Part shown: positions 42,850 to 50,990 of the stretch, piece by piece
How positions within the stretch are numbered: position 1 is the stretch's first letter
How the letters are laid out: the number at the start of each line of letters is the position of its first letter
Origin: Myxococcales bacterium
Lineage (GTDB): Bacteria; Myxococcota_A; Polyangia; Polyangiales; Polyangiaceae
Direction of reading: 5' to 3'
Assembly (NCBI GenBank): GCA_016712525.1
Contig: JADJQX010000007.1
Span: 372,001 to 436,000, forward strand
Length of the DNA: 64,000 nt
Made by a program: the position numbers and the translations under genes
Notes under the pieces: generated by a model
Seen by the model: the letters and a program-made list of their open reading frames with translations, nothing else
Told to the model about the DNA's origin: nothing
Database searches by the model: none

Positions 42850-44736
42850 ATGACACACGGCGCAAAAGGTCCCGAGAAGCCCTTCCTCGAAGCGATCGCC
42901 CAAGGAGGGCTCGTGGTCGACGGCGCGATGGGCACGCAGCTCTACGAGCGCGGCGTGCTCTACAGCGCGTGCTTCGAGGACCTCAACCTCTCCCGTCCCG
43001 AGCTCGTCAAGAAGATCCACGACGACTACCTCCGCGCCGGGGCGAACGTGATCGTCACGAACACGTTCGGGGCCAACGCGCTCCGCCTCGAGAAGCACGG
43101 GCTCGCGGGGAAGGTCGCCGAGATCAACGCCGCCGCCGTCGCCCTCGCGCGGGAGGCCGTGGGGACGCGCGCCTACGTGGCCGGCAACGTCGGGCCGAGC
43201 GGCTGGTTCATGGGCGATCCGAGCGCGGCGGACATGGACCGCGTGAAGTCGGCCCTGCGCGAGCAGTGCGACGCGCTCGTCGCCGCCGAGGTCGACGTGC
43301 TCGCCGTGGAGACCATGCGGCAGACCTCGGAGATCAAGCTCGCCGTCGCGGCGGCCCGAGAGGCCGCGGGCACCAAGATCCCCGTGATCGCGAGCGCCTC
43401 GGTCGACGAGAACGGCCGCATGTCGGACGGCACGTCGGCCCGCGAGCTCGCCCTCATGCTGAAAGATCTCGGGGTCGACGTCGTCGGCATCAACTGCTCC
43501 GAAGGGCCCATGACCGTGCTCGACGCCGCCGAGGCGATGCTCGAGTCGGGGCTCCCGGTCTACGCGGTGCCGAACGCGGGCCTCCCGCGCCGCGTCGACG
43601 AGCGGCTCGTCTACGTGTCGACGCCCGAGTACTTCGGCGTCTACGCGCGTCGCATGTTCAAGCTCGGGGTGAAGCTCGTGGGCGGGTGTTGCGGCACGAC
43701 GCCGGAGCACATCAAGCGCATCGCCGCCGCCGCCAAAATGGCGGGCTCGGCCAGCGCGGAGGCCGAGCCGAAGCCCACCGAGGTCGAGGTCCTCTCGCGA
43801 GGCACCTCCGCCCGTCCGACGCTCCCTCCCGTGCCCTTCGCGGAGAAGAGCCTGCTCGCGAAGAAGCTCTCCGAGAAGCGCTTCGTCGTGTCGGTCGAGG
43901 TGAACCCTCCTGTGGGCCTCGATCCCACGAAAGCGATCGTCGCGGCGAAGATGCTCAAGGCCGGTGGCATCGACGTCGTCAACATCGCCGACGGCGCGCG
44001 CGCGCAGGCCCGCATGGTGAACCTCGCCATGGCCGTCCGCGTGCAGCGCGAGGCGGGAATGGAGACCATCCTCCACGTGTGCGGGCGCGACAGAAACCTG
44101 CTCGGCACGCTCGCGCACCTCCTTGGCGCCCACGACCTCGACGTCAAGAACCTCGTCATCATCACGGGGGATCCGCCGAAAATGGGCGACTTCCCCGATG
44201 CGTCGGCCGTCTACGACCTCGACTCGATCGGAATCCTCAAGCTCGCGCAGAAGCTGAATCATGGCGTCGATCCGGGCGGGAAGCCGCTCGGCGGGGTCAC
44301 GCGGTTTCTCCTCGCCACGGGGGCCGAGCCCGCGGCCCTCAACTACGAGCGTGAGCTCCGTCGCCTCGCCGAGAAGAAGGCTGCCGGTGCCGAGCTCGTG
44401 ATGACCCAGCCGGTGTACGACCCCGTCGTCCTCGACAAGTTCTTGGACGACATCGCGCCCCTCGGGCTCCCCGTGCTCGTCGGTCTCTTGCCGCTCGCGA
44501 GCTACCGCAACGCCGAGTTCCTCCACAACGAGGTGCCCGGGATGTCGGTCCCCGACGCGGTTCGCGAGCGCATGCGAAAGGCCGGATCGGGGCCGCAGGC
44601 GCGCGCCGAAGGGGTCGCGATCGCCCGAGAAATGCTGGCCGCCGTGCGCGGACGGGTGGCGGGTGCGTACATCATGCCACCCCTCGAGCGCTACGAGCTC
44701 GCGCTCGAGGTCGTCGACGGTTACCTCGACCGATGA
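42850..44736 (+). CDS. Homocysteine S-methyltransferase / methylenetetrahydrofolate reductase fusion
   Basis: 628 aa from ATG 42850. Residues ~15-310 are the homocysteine methyltransferase barrel with zinc cysteines C216 (GINCSEGP) and C280-C281 (GGCCGTTPEHIK). A ~30-residue linker follows. Residues ~345-628 are a MetF-like barrel (VSVEVNPPVGLDP, MVNLAMAVRVQREAGMETILHVCGRDRN, ITGDPPKMGDFPDASAVYDLDSIG, GAELVMTQPVYDP). This is the YitJ type, joining production of methyl-THF with methionine formation. A full MetH with B12 and activation domains is not present. Its stop overlaps the next lipoprotein start. Confidence 0.92.
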   Translation: MTHGAKGPEKPFLEAIAQGGLVVDGAMGTQLYERGVLYSACFEDLNLSRPELVKKIHDDYLRAGANVIVTNTFGANALRLEKHGLAGKVAEINAAAVALAREAVGTRAYVAGNVGPSGWFMGDPSAADMDRVKSALREQCDALVAAEVDVLAVETMRQTSEIKLAVAAAREAAGTKIPVIASASVDENGRMSDGTSARELALMLKDLGVDVVGINCSEGPMTVLDAAEAMLESGLPVYAVPNAGLPRRVDERLVYVSTPEYFGVYARRMFKLGVKLVGGCCGTTPEHIKRIAAAAKMAGSASAEAEPKPTEVEVLSRGTSARPTLPPVPFAEKSLLAKKLSEKRFVVSVEVNPPVGLDPTKAIVAAKMLKAGGIDVVNIADGARAQARMVNLAMAVRVQREAGMETILHVCGRDRNLLGTLAHLLGAHDLDVKNLVIITGDPPKMGDFPDASAVYDLDSIGILKLAQKLNHGVDPGGKPLGGVTRFLLATGAEPAALNYERELRRLAEKKAAGAELVMTQPVYDPVVLDKFLDDIAPLGLPVLVGLLPLASYRNAEFLHNEVPGMSVPDAVRERMRKAGSGPQARAEGVAIAREMLAAVRGRVAGAYIMPPLERYELALEVVDGYLDR

Positions 44737-46061
44737 GCCGGCTCGTGCGGGCGACGGTGCTCGCGTGCGTGCTCGGGGGCGGGCTCGTCGGCTGCGGTTC
44801 GTGCCGCGAGACTCGTCAAGGCGAAGGGGCCGTTCCGAGCGCGGAGGCCGGTGGGGTGGACGCGCGTGTCGATGCCGGTGAGCTCGCCGCGCGCTGCACG
44901 GTCGCCCTCGCAGAGGCGCCGCTCGAAGGAGGGGACTCGCTCGAGGTCGGCTCGGCGGACGTCGGCGCAGGAGGGCTCGCGGTCGGTGTCTCGTTCGGTC
45001 GTGACGGGGCGCGCGTCGGCGCGGTGGTCGTCGCGGATCTCGCGCTGGGCAAGGTCCGCTCGCTCGCGTTGGGGGAGCTCTCGGCGGGGGACGCGGCGCC
45101 CATCGTCACCTCGTGCGCTGCGTGCGGCGGGCGGAGGTTCGTGGCCACGCACGTGAAGCCGGAGCCGATGGCGAAGCCCGCGGTCGCGCCGAGCGGCGCG
45201 GTTCGTGGTGCGGCGCCACCCCGGGTGCTGTCCATCGCGTCGCTCGACGGCGACACGCTCGCGCCTGTCGTGCGCGTCAAGGAGCAGGCCGACGAGTCCT
45301 CGGCGTTCGATCTCCTCCCGAGCTCCCGTGAGACCGGCCTCGTCGCATGGGACGAGGACTCGGACCGCGTCGTTCGAGGGATCGTCAAGGTCGCGACGTT
45401 CGCCGGCGGGAAGGTCTCCGAGCCGGTCGTGGTCTCGCCCTACGAGACCGACGCCGACACTCCGAAGCTCGTACGAACCGCGAAGGGGGAGGTGTTCGTG
45501 GCGTGGCTCGCGCGGGAGGGCGTCGGTACCGACGGCGGGCTCACCGACGCGGACGTCGCTGGCGCGTACCTCGAGGCCCCCGGGGAGGAGCGCTCCCACC
45601 AGTGGGTCGAGGTGCTCGCGCTCGACGAGGCGGGCAGGCCCAAAGGGGTCGCCGTGCCCGTCACACCGAAGGCGCGGGGATTCGCGTCGTCGTTCGAGCT
45701 CGTGCCGGAGGGCGACGGCTTCGACGTGGTCGTCGTGGACGCCGCCGTGCAGCGGGACGGCTCGTTGTCGCGGATCGTACGCGTTCCCGTTCATGGCGGA
45801 AGAGTTGCGACATCGTCCGAGCTCGTACCCTTCGGTGTGTCGGGGGGCGCGACCGTCGTGGGGCCTTTCGTGAGCTTCGTCGACGGCTCGGAGCGCACGA
45901 TGCTCGTCTCGCGCGACGCCCCGTTCGTGCAGTCCCGCGAGCCGCTGGCCCTGGGCGGCAGGTTCGTGGCGTACGCGGAGGGCTCCCTCTTCGCCGCCTC
46001 GATCGTCCAAGGTGACGGCGGCCCGGCGAGGGGAATGCTGCGGCGAATGCGCTGCCCCTGA
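44733..46061 (+). CDS. Secreted lipoprotein, beta-propeller-like
   Basis: 442 aa, ATGA overlap with the MTHFR gene. Signal sequence with lipobox LVGC (about 18-21, MSRLVRATVLACVLGGGLVGCGSC). The mature N-terminus is Ala/Gly/Asp-rich. The rest repeats strands of the type VFVAWLAREGVG, FDVVVVDAAVQRDG, GPFVSFVDGSERTMLVSRDAPF with a CAACGG pair (SCAACGGRRFV). These could be propeller blades. No family recognised. Coupling to a cytosolic enzyme gene is likely incidental operon structure. Confidence 0.65.
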   Translation: MSRLVRATVLACVLGGGLVGCGSCRETRQGEGAVPSAEAGGVDARVDAGELAARCTVALAEAPLEGGDSLEVGSADVGAGGLAVGVSFGRDGARVGAVVVADLALGKVRSLALGELSAGDAAPIVTSCAACGGRRFVATHVKPEPMAKPAVAPSGAVRGAAPPRVLSIASLDGDTLAPVVRVKEQADESSAFDLLPSSRETGLVAWDEDSDRVVRGIVKVATFAGGKVSEPVVVSPYETDADTPKLVRTAKGEVFVAWLAREGVGTDGGLTDADVAGAYLEAPGEERSHQWVEVLALDEAGRPKGVAVPVTPKARGFASSFELVPEGDGFDVVVVDAAVQRDGSLSRIVRVPVHGGRVATSSELVPFGVSGGATVVGPFVSFVDGSERTMLVSRDAPFVQSREPLALGGRFVAYAEGSLFAASIVQGDGGPARGMLRRMRCP

Positions 46062-46184
46062 ACTCCCGTTCAACGGGCGTCGGCTGCTGTGGGAGCGCCC
46101 GAAGAGGCCCCCGAGGCCGAGCGGCTCGAGTGTCCTTCCTTCTTCGTGCCGCATCGTCTAGCTTCGTCCTCGCGTGAAGACGAG

Positions 46185-46258
46185 GGCCCATAGCTCAATC
46201 GGTGAGAGCCCCCGGCTCATAACCGGGCCGTTCCTGGTTCGAACCCAGGTGGGCCTAC
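46185..46258 (+). tRNA. tRNA-Met (anticodon CAT)
   Basis: 74 nt cloverleaf without an encoded CCA (ACC follows). Acceptor GGGCCCA/TGGGCCT (one G-T at the end), D arm GCTC/GAGC, anticodon stem CCCGG/CCGGG with loop CTCATAA (anticodon CAT), five-base variable loop, T arm CCTGG/CCAGG with TTCGAAC. It is not the initiator type, which would lack the 1-72 pair and have a GGG/CCC anticodon stem. Elongator Met is most likely, with tRNA-Ile2 (lysidine) as the alternative. Confidence 0.93.
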
Positions 46259-46319
46259 CCTCATTCTTTCTCGCCCCCACCCTCGGTGGGACGACCTCAT
46301 TCGCTCGGGAGAATCGGGC

Positions 46320-47051
46320 TTGACCATCGCCGAACAGATTCGTGTCCTCGAAGACCTTGCCAAGCTCGACGCCGAGCTCAGGGCCACGTCCGACAAGCTC
46401 GCCGAAGAACGGGGCCTGCTCGAGGGGCTGAACGCTCGCCTCACCGCGGTGCGTGCCACCATCGTGGGTGAGAAGGAGAACCTCTCGCGTACCGAGAAGG
46501 CCCGCAACGACGCCCAATCGGAGCTCCGCTCCAACGGCACCCAGCTCGAGGCCTCGCGCGACAAGCTCAACCGGGTTCGCACCGAGCGAGAGTCGAACGC
46601 CGCGCAACGCGAGATCGAGGAGCTGAAGAAGCTCCAGCGCGATCGCGAAGAGGAGATCGAGCGCTTCGCCAAGTCGATCGAGGCCATTCGCGCGTCGCTC
46701 GAGGCGGCTGGCGCGGAGGAGACCGCGATCCTCGCCGAGCTCGGCGAGAAGGAGGCGGCGATCTCGGCGAACGTGGCCGAGCTCGAATCGGCCCACGGCT
46801 CCAAGGCGGGGGGCCGCGAGTCGCTCGTCAAGGCGCTCCCGCCCGTGCTCTACCGCCGCTACGAGGCGGTCCGTCAGAAGCGAGGCTCGGGCGTCGCCAA
46901 GACGACGAACGGCACGTGCAGCGCGTGCAACATGGCCCTCCCGCCCCAGCTCTTCCACCGCCTGCGTCGCGAGCCGCTCGTGGAGCAGTGCCCGTCGTGC
47001 AATCGGATCATCTTCTTCGTGCCACCCACGGCACCGAGCGTCGTGTCGTGA
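46320..47051 (+). CDS. Coiled-coil C4 zinc-ribbon protein (COG1579 type)
   Basis: 243 aa, TTG start with GGGAG ~10 bp upstream. Residues ~1-170 form a long coiled coil (many E/K/R/L heptads: AELRATSDKLAEERGLLEGL, RDKLNRVRTERESNAAQREIEELKKL). The C-terminus has a zinc ribbon: GTCSACNMALPPQLFHRL and EQCPSCNRIIFF (two CxxC). COG1579 proteins of this form are widespread; one relative in Chlamydia is called CdsZ, and in H. pylori HP0958 binds flagellar RNA and RpoN. Function here unknown, perhaps RNA or protein chaperone. 16 bp before the kinase. Confidence 0.85.
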   Translation: MTIAEQIRVLEDLAKLDAELRATSDKLAEERGLLEGLNARLTAVRATIVGEKENLSRTEKARNDAQSELRSNGTQLEASRDKLNRVRTERESNAAQREIEELKKLQRDREEEIERFAKSIEAIRASLEAAGAEETAILAELGEKEAAISANVAELESAHGSKAGGRESLVKALPPVLYRRYEAVRQKRGSGVAKTTNGTCSACNMALPPQLFHRLRREPLVEQCPSCNRIIFFVPPTAPSVVS

Positions 47052-47067
47052 AGCGAGGGCCCCGACC

Positions 47068-48402
47068 GTGAAGAGCTGCCCGAAGTGCTATCGGACGTAC
47101 CCTGACGACGGCGCCTTCTGTCCGCAGGACGGGGCGAGCCTCGTCTCGTCGAGCACGCTCCCCGCAGCGAACGCCGAAGACCCACGGGTGGGCCTCCGTC
47201 TCTGCGGGCGCTACGAGGTGCGGCGCATCGTCGCCGATGGCGGGATGGGGCGCGTGTACGAGGGCATCGACAAGGAGACGAACAGCCGGATCGCCATCAA
47301 GGTGCTCCACGAGGACGTCGCCCGCGACGAGGTCGCCCTTGCCCGTTTTAAGCGTGAATATGAAATTTCGAGTCAGCTTGGAAACGACCACGTGGTCCGC
47401 GTGCTCGACTTCCAGCGGGATCCGGTAGCGGGGGCTTGGATCCTCGTGATGGAGTTCTTGGACGGGGAGGAGCTCCGCGTCGTCCTGAAGCGCGAGAAGT
47501 TCCTTCAGCCCGCGCGCCTCGTGCGCATGGTGTCGCACGTCGCCATCGGCCTCGACGCCGCCCACGCGGCCAAGTTCATCCATCGCGATCTGAAGCCCGA
47601 CAACCTCTTTCTTTGTGGATCCCGCGAGGGTGACGCGACCAAGATCTTGGACTTCGGCTCGGTGAAGGACAAGAACGCGAACGCGAAGAAGCTCACGGTG
47701 ATGGGCACGACCATCGGATCGCCGTTCTACATGGCGCCCGAACAGGCGCAGGGGCTCGACACGCTCGACGCCCGCGCCGACGTCTTCGCGCTCGCGGCGA
47801 TCTCGTACGAGTGCATGGTCGGGACGGTGCCGTTCTCCGGCAACAATGGTCCATCCATCCTCCTCGCCATCCTCACCGAGGATCCGACGCCGCCCACGCA
47901 GAAGGGCAAAGACGCGAAGTACCCGATCCCGGCCGCGATGGACGAGGTCATGGAGCTTGCGCTCGCGAAGAACCCGAACCACCGGCAGCCGTCGGTAGGC
48001 GCCTTCGCGGACGCCATCGGACATGCGTACGGGCTCTCCGGTTCGCACCTCGAGTGGGCGAAAATTCCCCTCGCCGAGCTCACGAAGATGCTCGAGACGG
48101 CCGTCCCCGCGGCGCCTCGTCCTGCCGAAGCGGACCCGTTCGCGGCCCCCGCGCGCGATCCGTTCGGGGCGTCGGCTCCGCCACCAGCGCACGCCCCCTC
48201 GCGCGCACCCGCACCCGCCCCGTCTCACCACGCCGCCGCGAGCCAGGCGCCCAGCGGTCCCGCCCGTGTCCTCGAGTCGCCTCCGGACGTCGAGGTCGCG
48301 TTGGCTGGGGTGCCGAGCAAGACCCCAGCCTGGCTCGTGCCTGCGATCGCCGGTGGCGTCGTGTTGGTGCTCGCCGCCGTCGCGCTCCTCGTCTTGCGCT
48401 GA
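47068..48402 (+). CDS. Ser/Thr protein kinase 1 with N-terminal zinc ribbon and C-terminal anchor
   Basis: 444 aa, GTG start. The N-terminal C4-x2-C7-x10-C18 motif (SCPKCYRTYPDDGAFCPQDG) is a three-Cys-plus-Asp ribbon typical of myxobacterial kinases. The kinase domain runs ~48-310: ADGGMGRVYEG (G loop), AIKVLHED (Lys), FIHRDLKPDN (catalytic Asp), LDFGSVKD (DFG, with Ser after), GSPFYMAPEQAQG and RADVFALAAISYE. A Pro/Ala-rich linker follows, and a final transmembrane segment (WLVPAIAGGVVLVLAAVALLVL) puts the kinase in the cytoplasm. Targets are unknown. Confidence 0.9.
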   Translation: MKSCPKCYRTYPDDGAFCPQDGASLVSSSTLPAANAEDPRVGLRLCGRYEVRRIVADGGMGRVYEGIDKETNSRIAIKVLHEDVARDEVALARFKREYEISSQLGNDHVVRVLDFQRDPVAGAWILVMEFLDGEELRVVLKREKFLQPARLVRMVSHVAIGLDAAHAAKFIHRDLKPDNLFLCGSREGDATKILDFGSVKDKNANAKKLTVMGTTIGSPFYMAPEQAQGLDTLDARADVFALAAISYECMVGTVPFSGNNGPSILLAILTEDPTPPTQKGKDAKYPIPAAMDEVMELALAKNPNHRQPSVGAFADAIGHAYGLSGSHLEWAKIPLAELTKMLETAVPAAPRPAEADPFAAPARDPFGASAPPPAHAPSRAPAPAPSHHAAASQAPSGPARVLESPPDVEVALAGVPSKTPAWLVPAIAGGVVLVLAAVALLVLR

Positions 48403-48441
48403 TCCGGGAGATACCCGCATACACCGCCCCGAGTGTCGCAG

Positions 48442-49998
48442 TCAGCGCTCCCGGTCCTCGGTTCGGCGCGCCAGCACGAATGCGCGCGCGAAGAGGACGG
48501 CGGCTGCGAACGTCCACCCGAGCTCAGCGACCAGCCCCGCGTGAATGCGAGCCGTGTCGATGCCGGCATATGGGGACACGGCGTCGAACATGGTGGCGAC
48601 GTAGAAGGGGCTCGGGGACGCGAGAGCCATCCATGTACGCGCCGGATCCCCGGAAATGGCCGACACGAGCGCCGCAACGAGCCACGGGCCGACGAGCGCG
48701 CCGAGGACGGTCGCGATCGACACGGCTCGTGCCACCCAAACCGACGTCCCTCGCGCGCGCAGCCAGGCCATGAGCCCTGCCGTGAAGCCGAGGAAGGGAA
48801 TGGTGTACGAAGCGGCGAGCGCGACCCACATGCGGCTAGTCTCGGGGGAATGATCCGCGTCGGCTGCGCGCGAGCCCAACCAGGCGAGGCACACGAGCGA
48901 CAAGCTCATGGTCGTCGCCACGAGGGCGGCTTTCGAGGCCGCGCCACCGCCGAGCCCTCGGGCGAGCCAGGAAGCCCCATCGCGGTCCCATGCTCTTTGC
49001 GTACGTCGTGAAGGTGCGACCGGCTCGCGCGCGAAGAGGAGCACGCCGAAGTAGCCGAACGTGGCGAGGGTGCCGAGGGACAGCACCGTCAGCTCGCCGC
49101 GCCCCGACCGAGCGAGCGCGGGAGGGAGAGCGAGGAGCCCGAGGACCGCCGGGGTGGCGGAGAGAAACCAGCGGGTCAGGCGCGACGCGGGATCGGCGCC
49201 GGCTTCGTCGAGGTTCGCGATGGTCAGCGCGTAGAGAAAGCGCCCCGCGACGAGGACGAGCCCGACCGGGACGAGCACCAGCAAGACGACGTAGAGCGGT
49301 CCGAAGTCGGCGCGTGTGAGGGCGAGAGGGAGCCAAATGGGCGTCTGCGCCGGGACGGCGCGGAACATGTCGTGCGCGACACGGGAGCCGCCAAAGCCAA
49401 AGACGAGCCCGAGCGCGGGGGCGATCGCCGCGGCTCCCAGGAGGGTCGTGAGCAAGGCTCCGCGGAGGCTCGGCATGAGCGAGCTCATCGCGAGACCGAA
49501 CCCCACCGCGAGGCCGGCGAGGACGAAGAGGATCCCGAAGGCGAGGACGACCTCGGTGGCCGTGACGCCTCCGAAGACGAACGCGAGCGCTCCGGCGGGG
49601 GCGAGGGTCACCACGTAGAGCGCTAGCGTCGAGTAGGCGGCGAGGAGCTTGCCGAGCGCGACGTCACGCGCCGTCATCCCCGTCAGCACGAGCGCCTCCC
49701 AGGTGCGTCCCTCGCGCTCGGCCGCCACGGCGTTCGCGGCGATGGCAGGACCCACGATCGCCACGACCATCGTCGCTATCGCGAAAAATGCCTGAAAGAG
49801 CATCGAGCCCACGACCGCCGGCCTCGCCCGGCTCTGGCTCCCTATCCATCCGGCCGAGGCCAAGACGAGGCTCACCGTGACGGTGAGCGAGAGCAGCACC
49901 CACGGCGTCTTTGCGAGCCGCGCCGACTGCCGCATCTCACGTACCCAGATCGGGCTCGAGGACGCGACCCTCTCGAAGAGTGTGGGCTTGGCCGTCAT
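48442..49998 (-). CDS. ABC-2 type transporter permease
   Basis: 518 aa from ATG 49998 with AAGGAGA 7 bp upstream. The N-terminal ~15 residues are cytosolic; about 11-12 hydrophobic segments follow in two halves joined by a hydrophilic loop near residue 320-345. The text AAEREGRTWEALVLTGMTARDVALGKLLAA is the usual ABC-2 permease coupling-helix motif. It is preceded by the ATPase with a 4-bp overlap. It exports an unknown substrate (lipid, polysaccharide or drug). Confidence 0.85.
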   Translation of the reverse strand: MTAKPTLFERVASSSPIWVREMRQSARLAKTPWVLLSLTVTVSLVLASAGWIGSQSRARPAVVGSMLFQAFFAIATMVVAIVGPAIAANAVAAEREGRTWEALVLTGMTARDVALGKLLAAYSTLALYVVTLAPAGALAFVFGGVTATEVVLAFGILFVLAGLAVGFGLAMSSLMPSLRGALLTTLLGAAAIAPALGLVFGFGGSRVAHDMFRAVPAQTPIWLPLALTRADFGPLYVVLLVLVPVGLVLVAGRFLYALTIANLDEAGADPASRLTRWFLSATPAVLGLLALPPALARSGRGELTVLSLGTLATFGYFGVLLFAREPVAPSRRTQRAWDRDGASWLARGLGGGAASKAALVATTMSLSLVCLAWLGSRAADADHSPETSRMWVALAASYTIPFLGFTAGLMAWLRARGTSVWVARAVSIATVLGALVGPWLVAALVSAISGDPARTWMALASPSPFYVATMFDAVSPYAGIDTARIHAGLVAELGWTFAAAVLFARAFVLARRTEDRER

Positions 49999-50990
49999 TG
50001 AAGGTCTCCTTGGGTCACTTCGAGAAAGATCCGTTCGAGCTCGTTCCGCTCGGGCTCCACGCCGCACACGGGGACGCCCGCGGCGACGAGGGTCGCGACG
50101 ATTTTCGCGACCGTCTTGTCGTCGCCAAGGTGGGCGATCGATACCGAACCCGCGGAGCCCGCGCCGACCGACGTCACCTCCGAGAGCCCGGACGTGGCGC
50201 GCCGGACGTCGTCGAGGCTCGCCCCGAGGGTCTTCACCCGGAGCGCGCGGGGGCGTGCGCGCGCCGAGCCCGAAGTGACCCGTGCCTCTGGGGAGTGGGC
50301 CGCCGCGAGGCGATCGGAGATCTCTCCGATCGGTCCGGACACGACCAAGCGACCGCGCTCGAGGATGGCGACCGAGGTGCATACGTCGGCGAGCTCGGTG
50401 AGAATGTGGCTCGAGAGAAACACCGTCTTTCCTAGGCCGCGGAGCTCGAGCAGGAGGTCACGCATCTCGATGCGCGCGCGCGGATCGAGGTCGCTCGCCG
50501 GCTCGTCGAGGATGAGAAGCTTGGGATCGTGGAGAAGGATCCGTGCGAGCTGCAGACGTTGTTTCATCCCCTTCGACATGGTCGACACGATCCGAGAGTC
50601 GAGCTTCGCGAGATCGGTGAGCTCGAGGACGGCGTCGACCACGCTGTAGTCGAGGCCCCCTCGCGAGACGGCGTAGGCGTCCGCGAAGAACTCGAGGTAC
50701 TCCCGCACGGAGAGCCGCTCGTACACCCCGGCGTGATCGGGCATGTAGCCCACCCGCGCTCGCACGCGCTCGGGCGCGGCCGTGACGTCGATGCCGTCGA
50801 TTTCGATGGTGCCCGAGGTCGGCTCGAGCAGCGTCGCCATCGCGCGGATCGTCGTGGTTTTTCCTGCTCCGTTCGGGCCGATGAACCCGAAGATCTCGCC
50901 GGCGCCGACCTCGAACGAGACGTCGTGCAAGACCTGGCGATCTCCGAACACGTGGGACAGGCCGCGGACCGAGATCATCGGGCTCGTCAC
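49995..50990 (-). CDS. ABC transporter ATP-binding protein
   Basis: 331 aa. I use GTG 50990, which has GGAGG 5 bp upstream and overlaps the previous stop as GTGA; ATG 50978 is the alternative. Motifs: Walker A GPNGAGKT, Q-loop region, signature MSKGMKQRLQLA, Walker B LLILDEPASDLD, switch SSHILTEL. The C-terminal ~100 residues form an extra regulatory domain (HLGDDKTVAKIVATLVAAGVPVCG), as in CcmA/NatA/DrrA-type exporters. Partner of the downstream permease. Confidence 0.93.
   Translation of the reverse strand: MTSPMISVRGLSHVFGDRQVLHDVSFEVGAGEIFGFIGPNGAGKTTTIRAMATLLEPTSGTIEIDGIDVTAAPERVRARVGYMPDHAGVYERLSVREYLEFFADAYAVSRGGLDYSVVDAVLELTDLAKLDSRIVSTMSKGMKQRLQLARILLHDPKLLILDEPASDLDPRARIEMRDLLLELRGLGKTVFLSSHILTELADVCTSVAILERGRLVVSGPIGEISDRLAAAHSPEARVTSGSARARPRALRVKTLGASLDDVRRATSGLSEVTSVGAGSAGSVSIAHLGDDKTVAKIVATLVAAGVPVCGVEPERNELERIFLEVTQGDLQ

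Noticed and set aside
46158..46958. 266-aa leftward frame covering the tRNA
   Set aside because: It reads through the tRNA-Met gene and ends with VGPPGFEPGT-type text typical of translated tRNA, opposite a clear coiled-coil gene.
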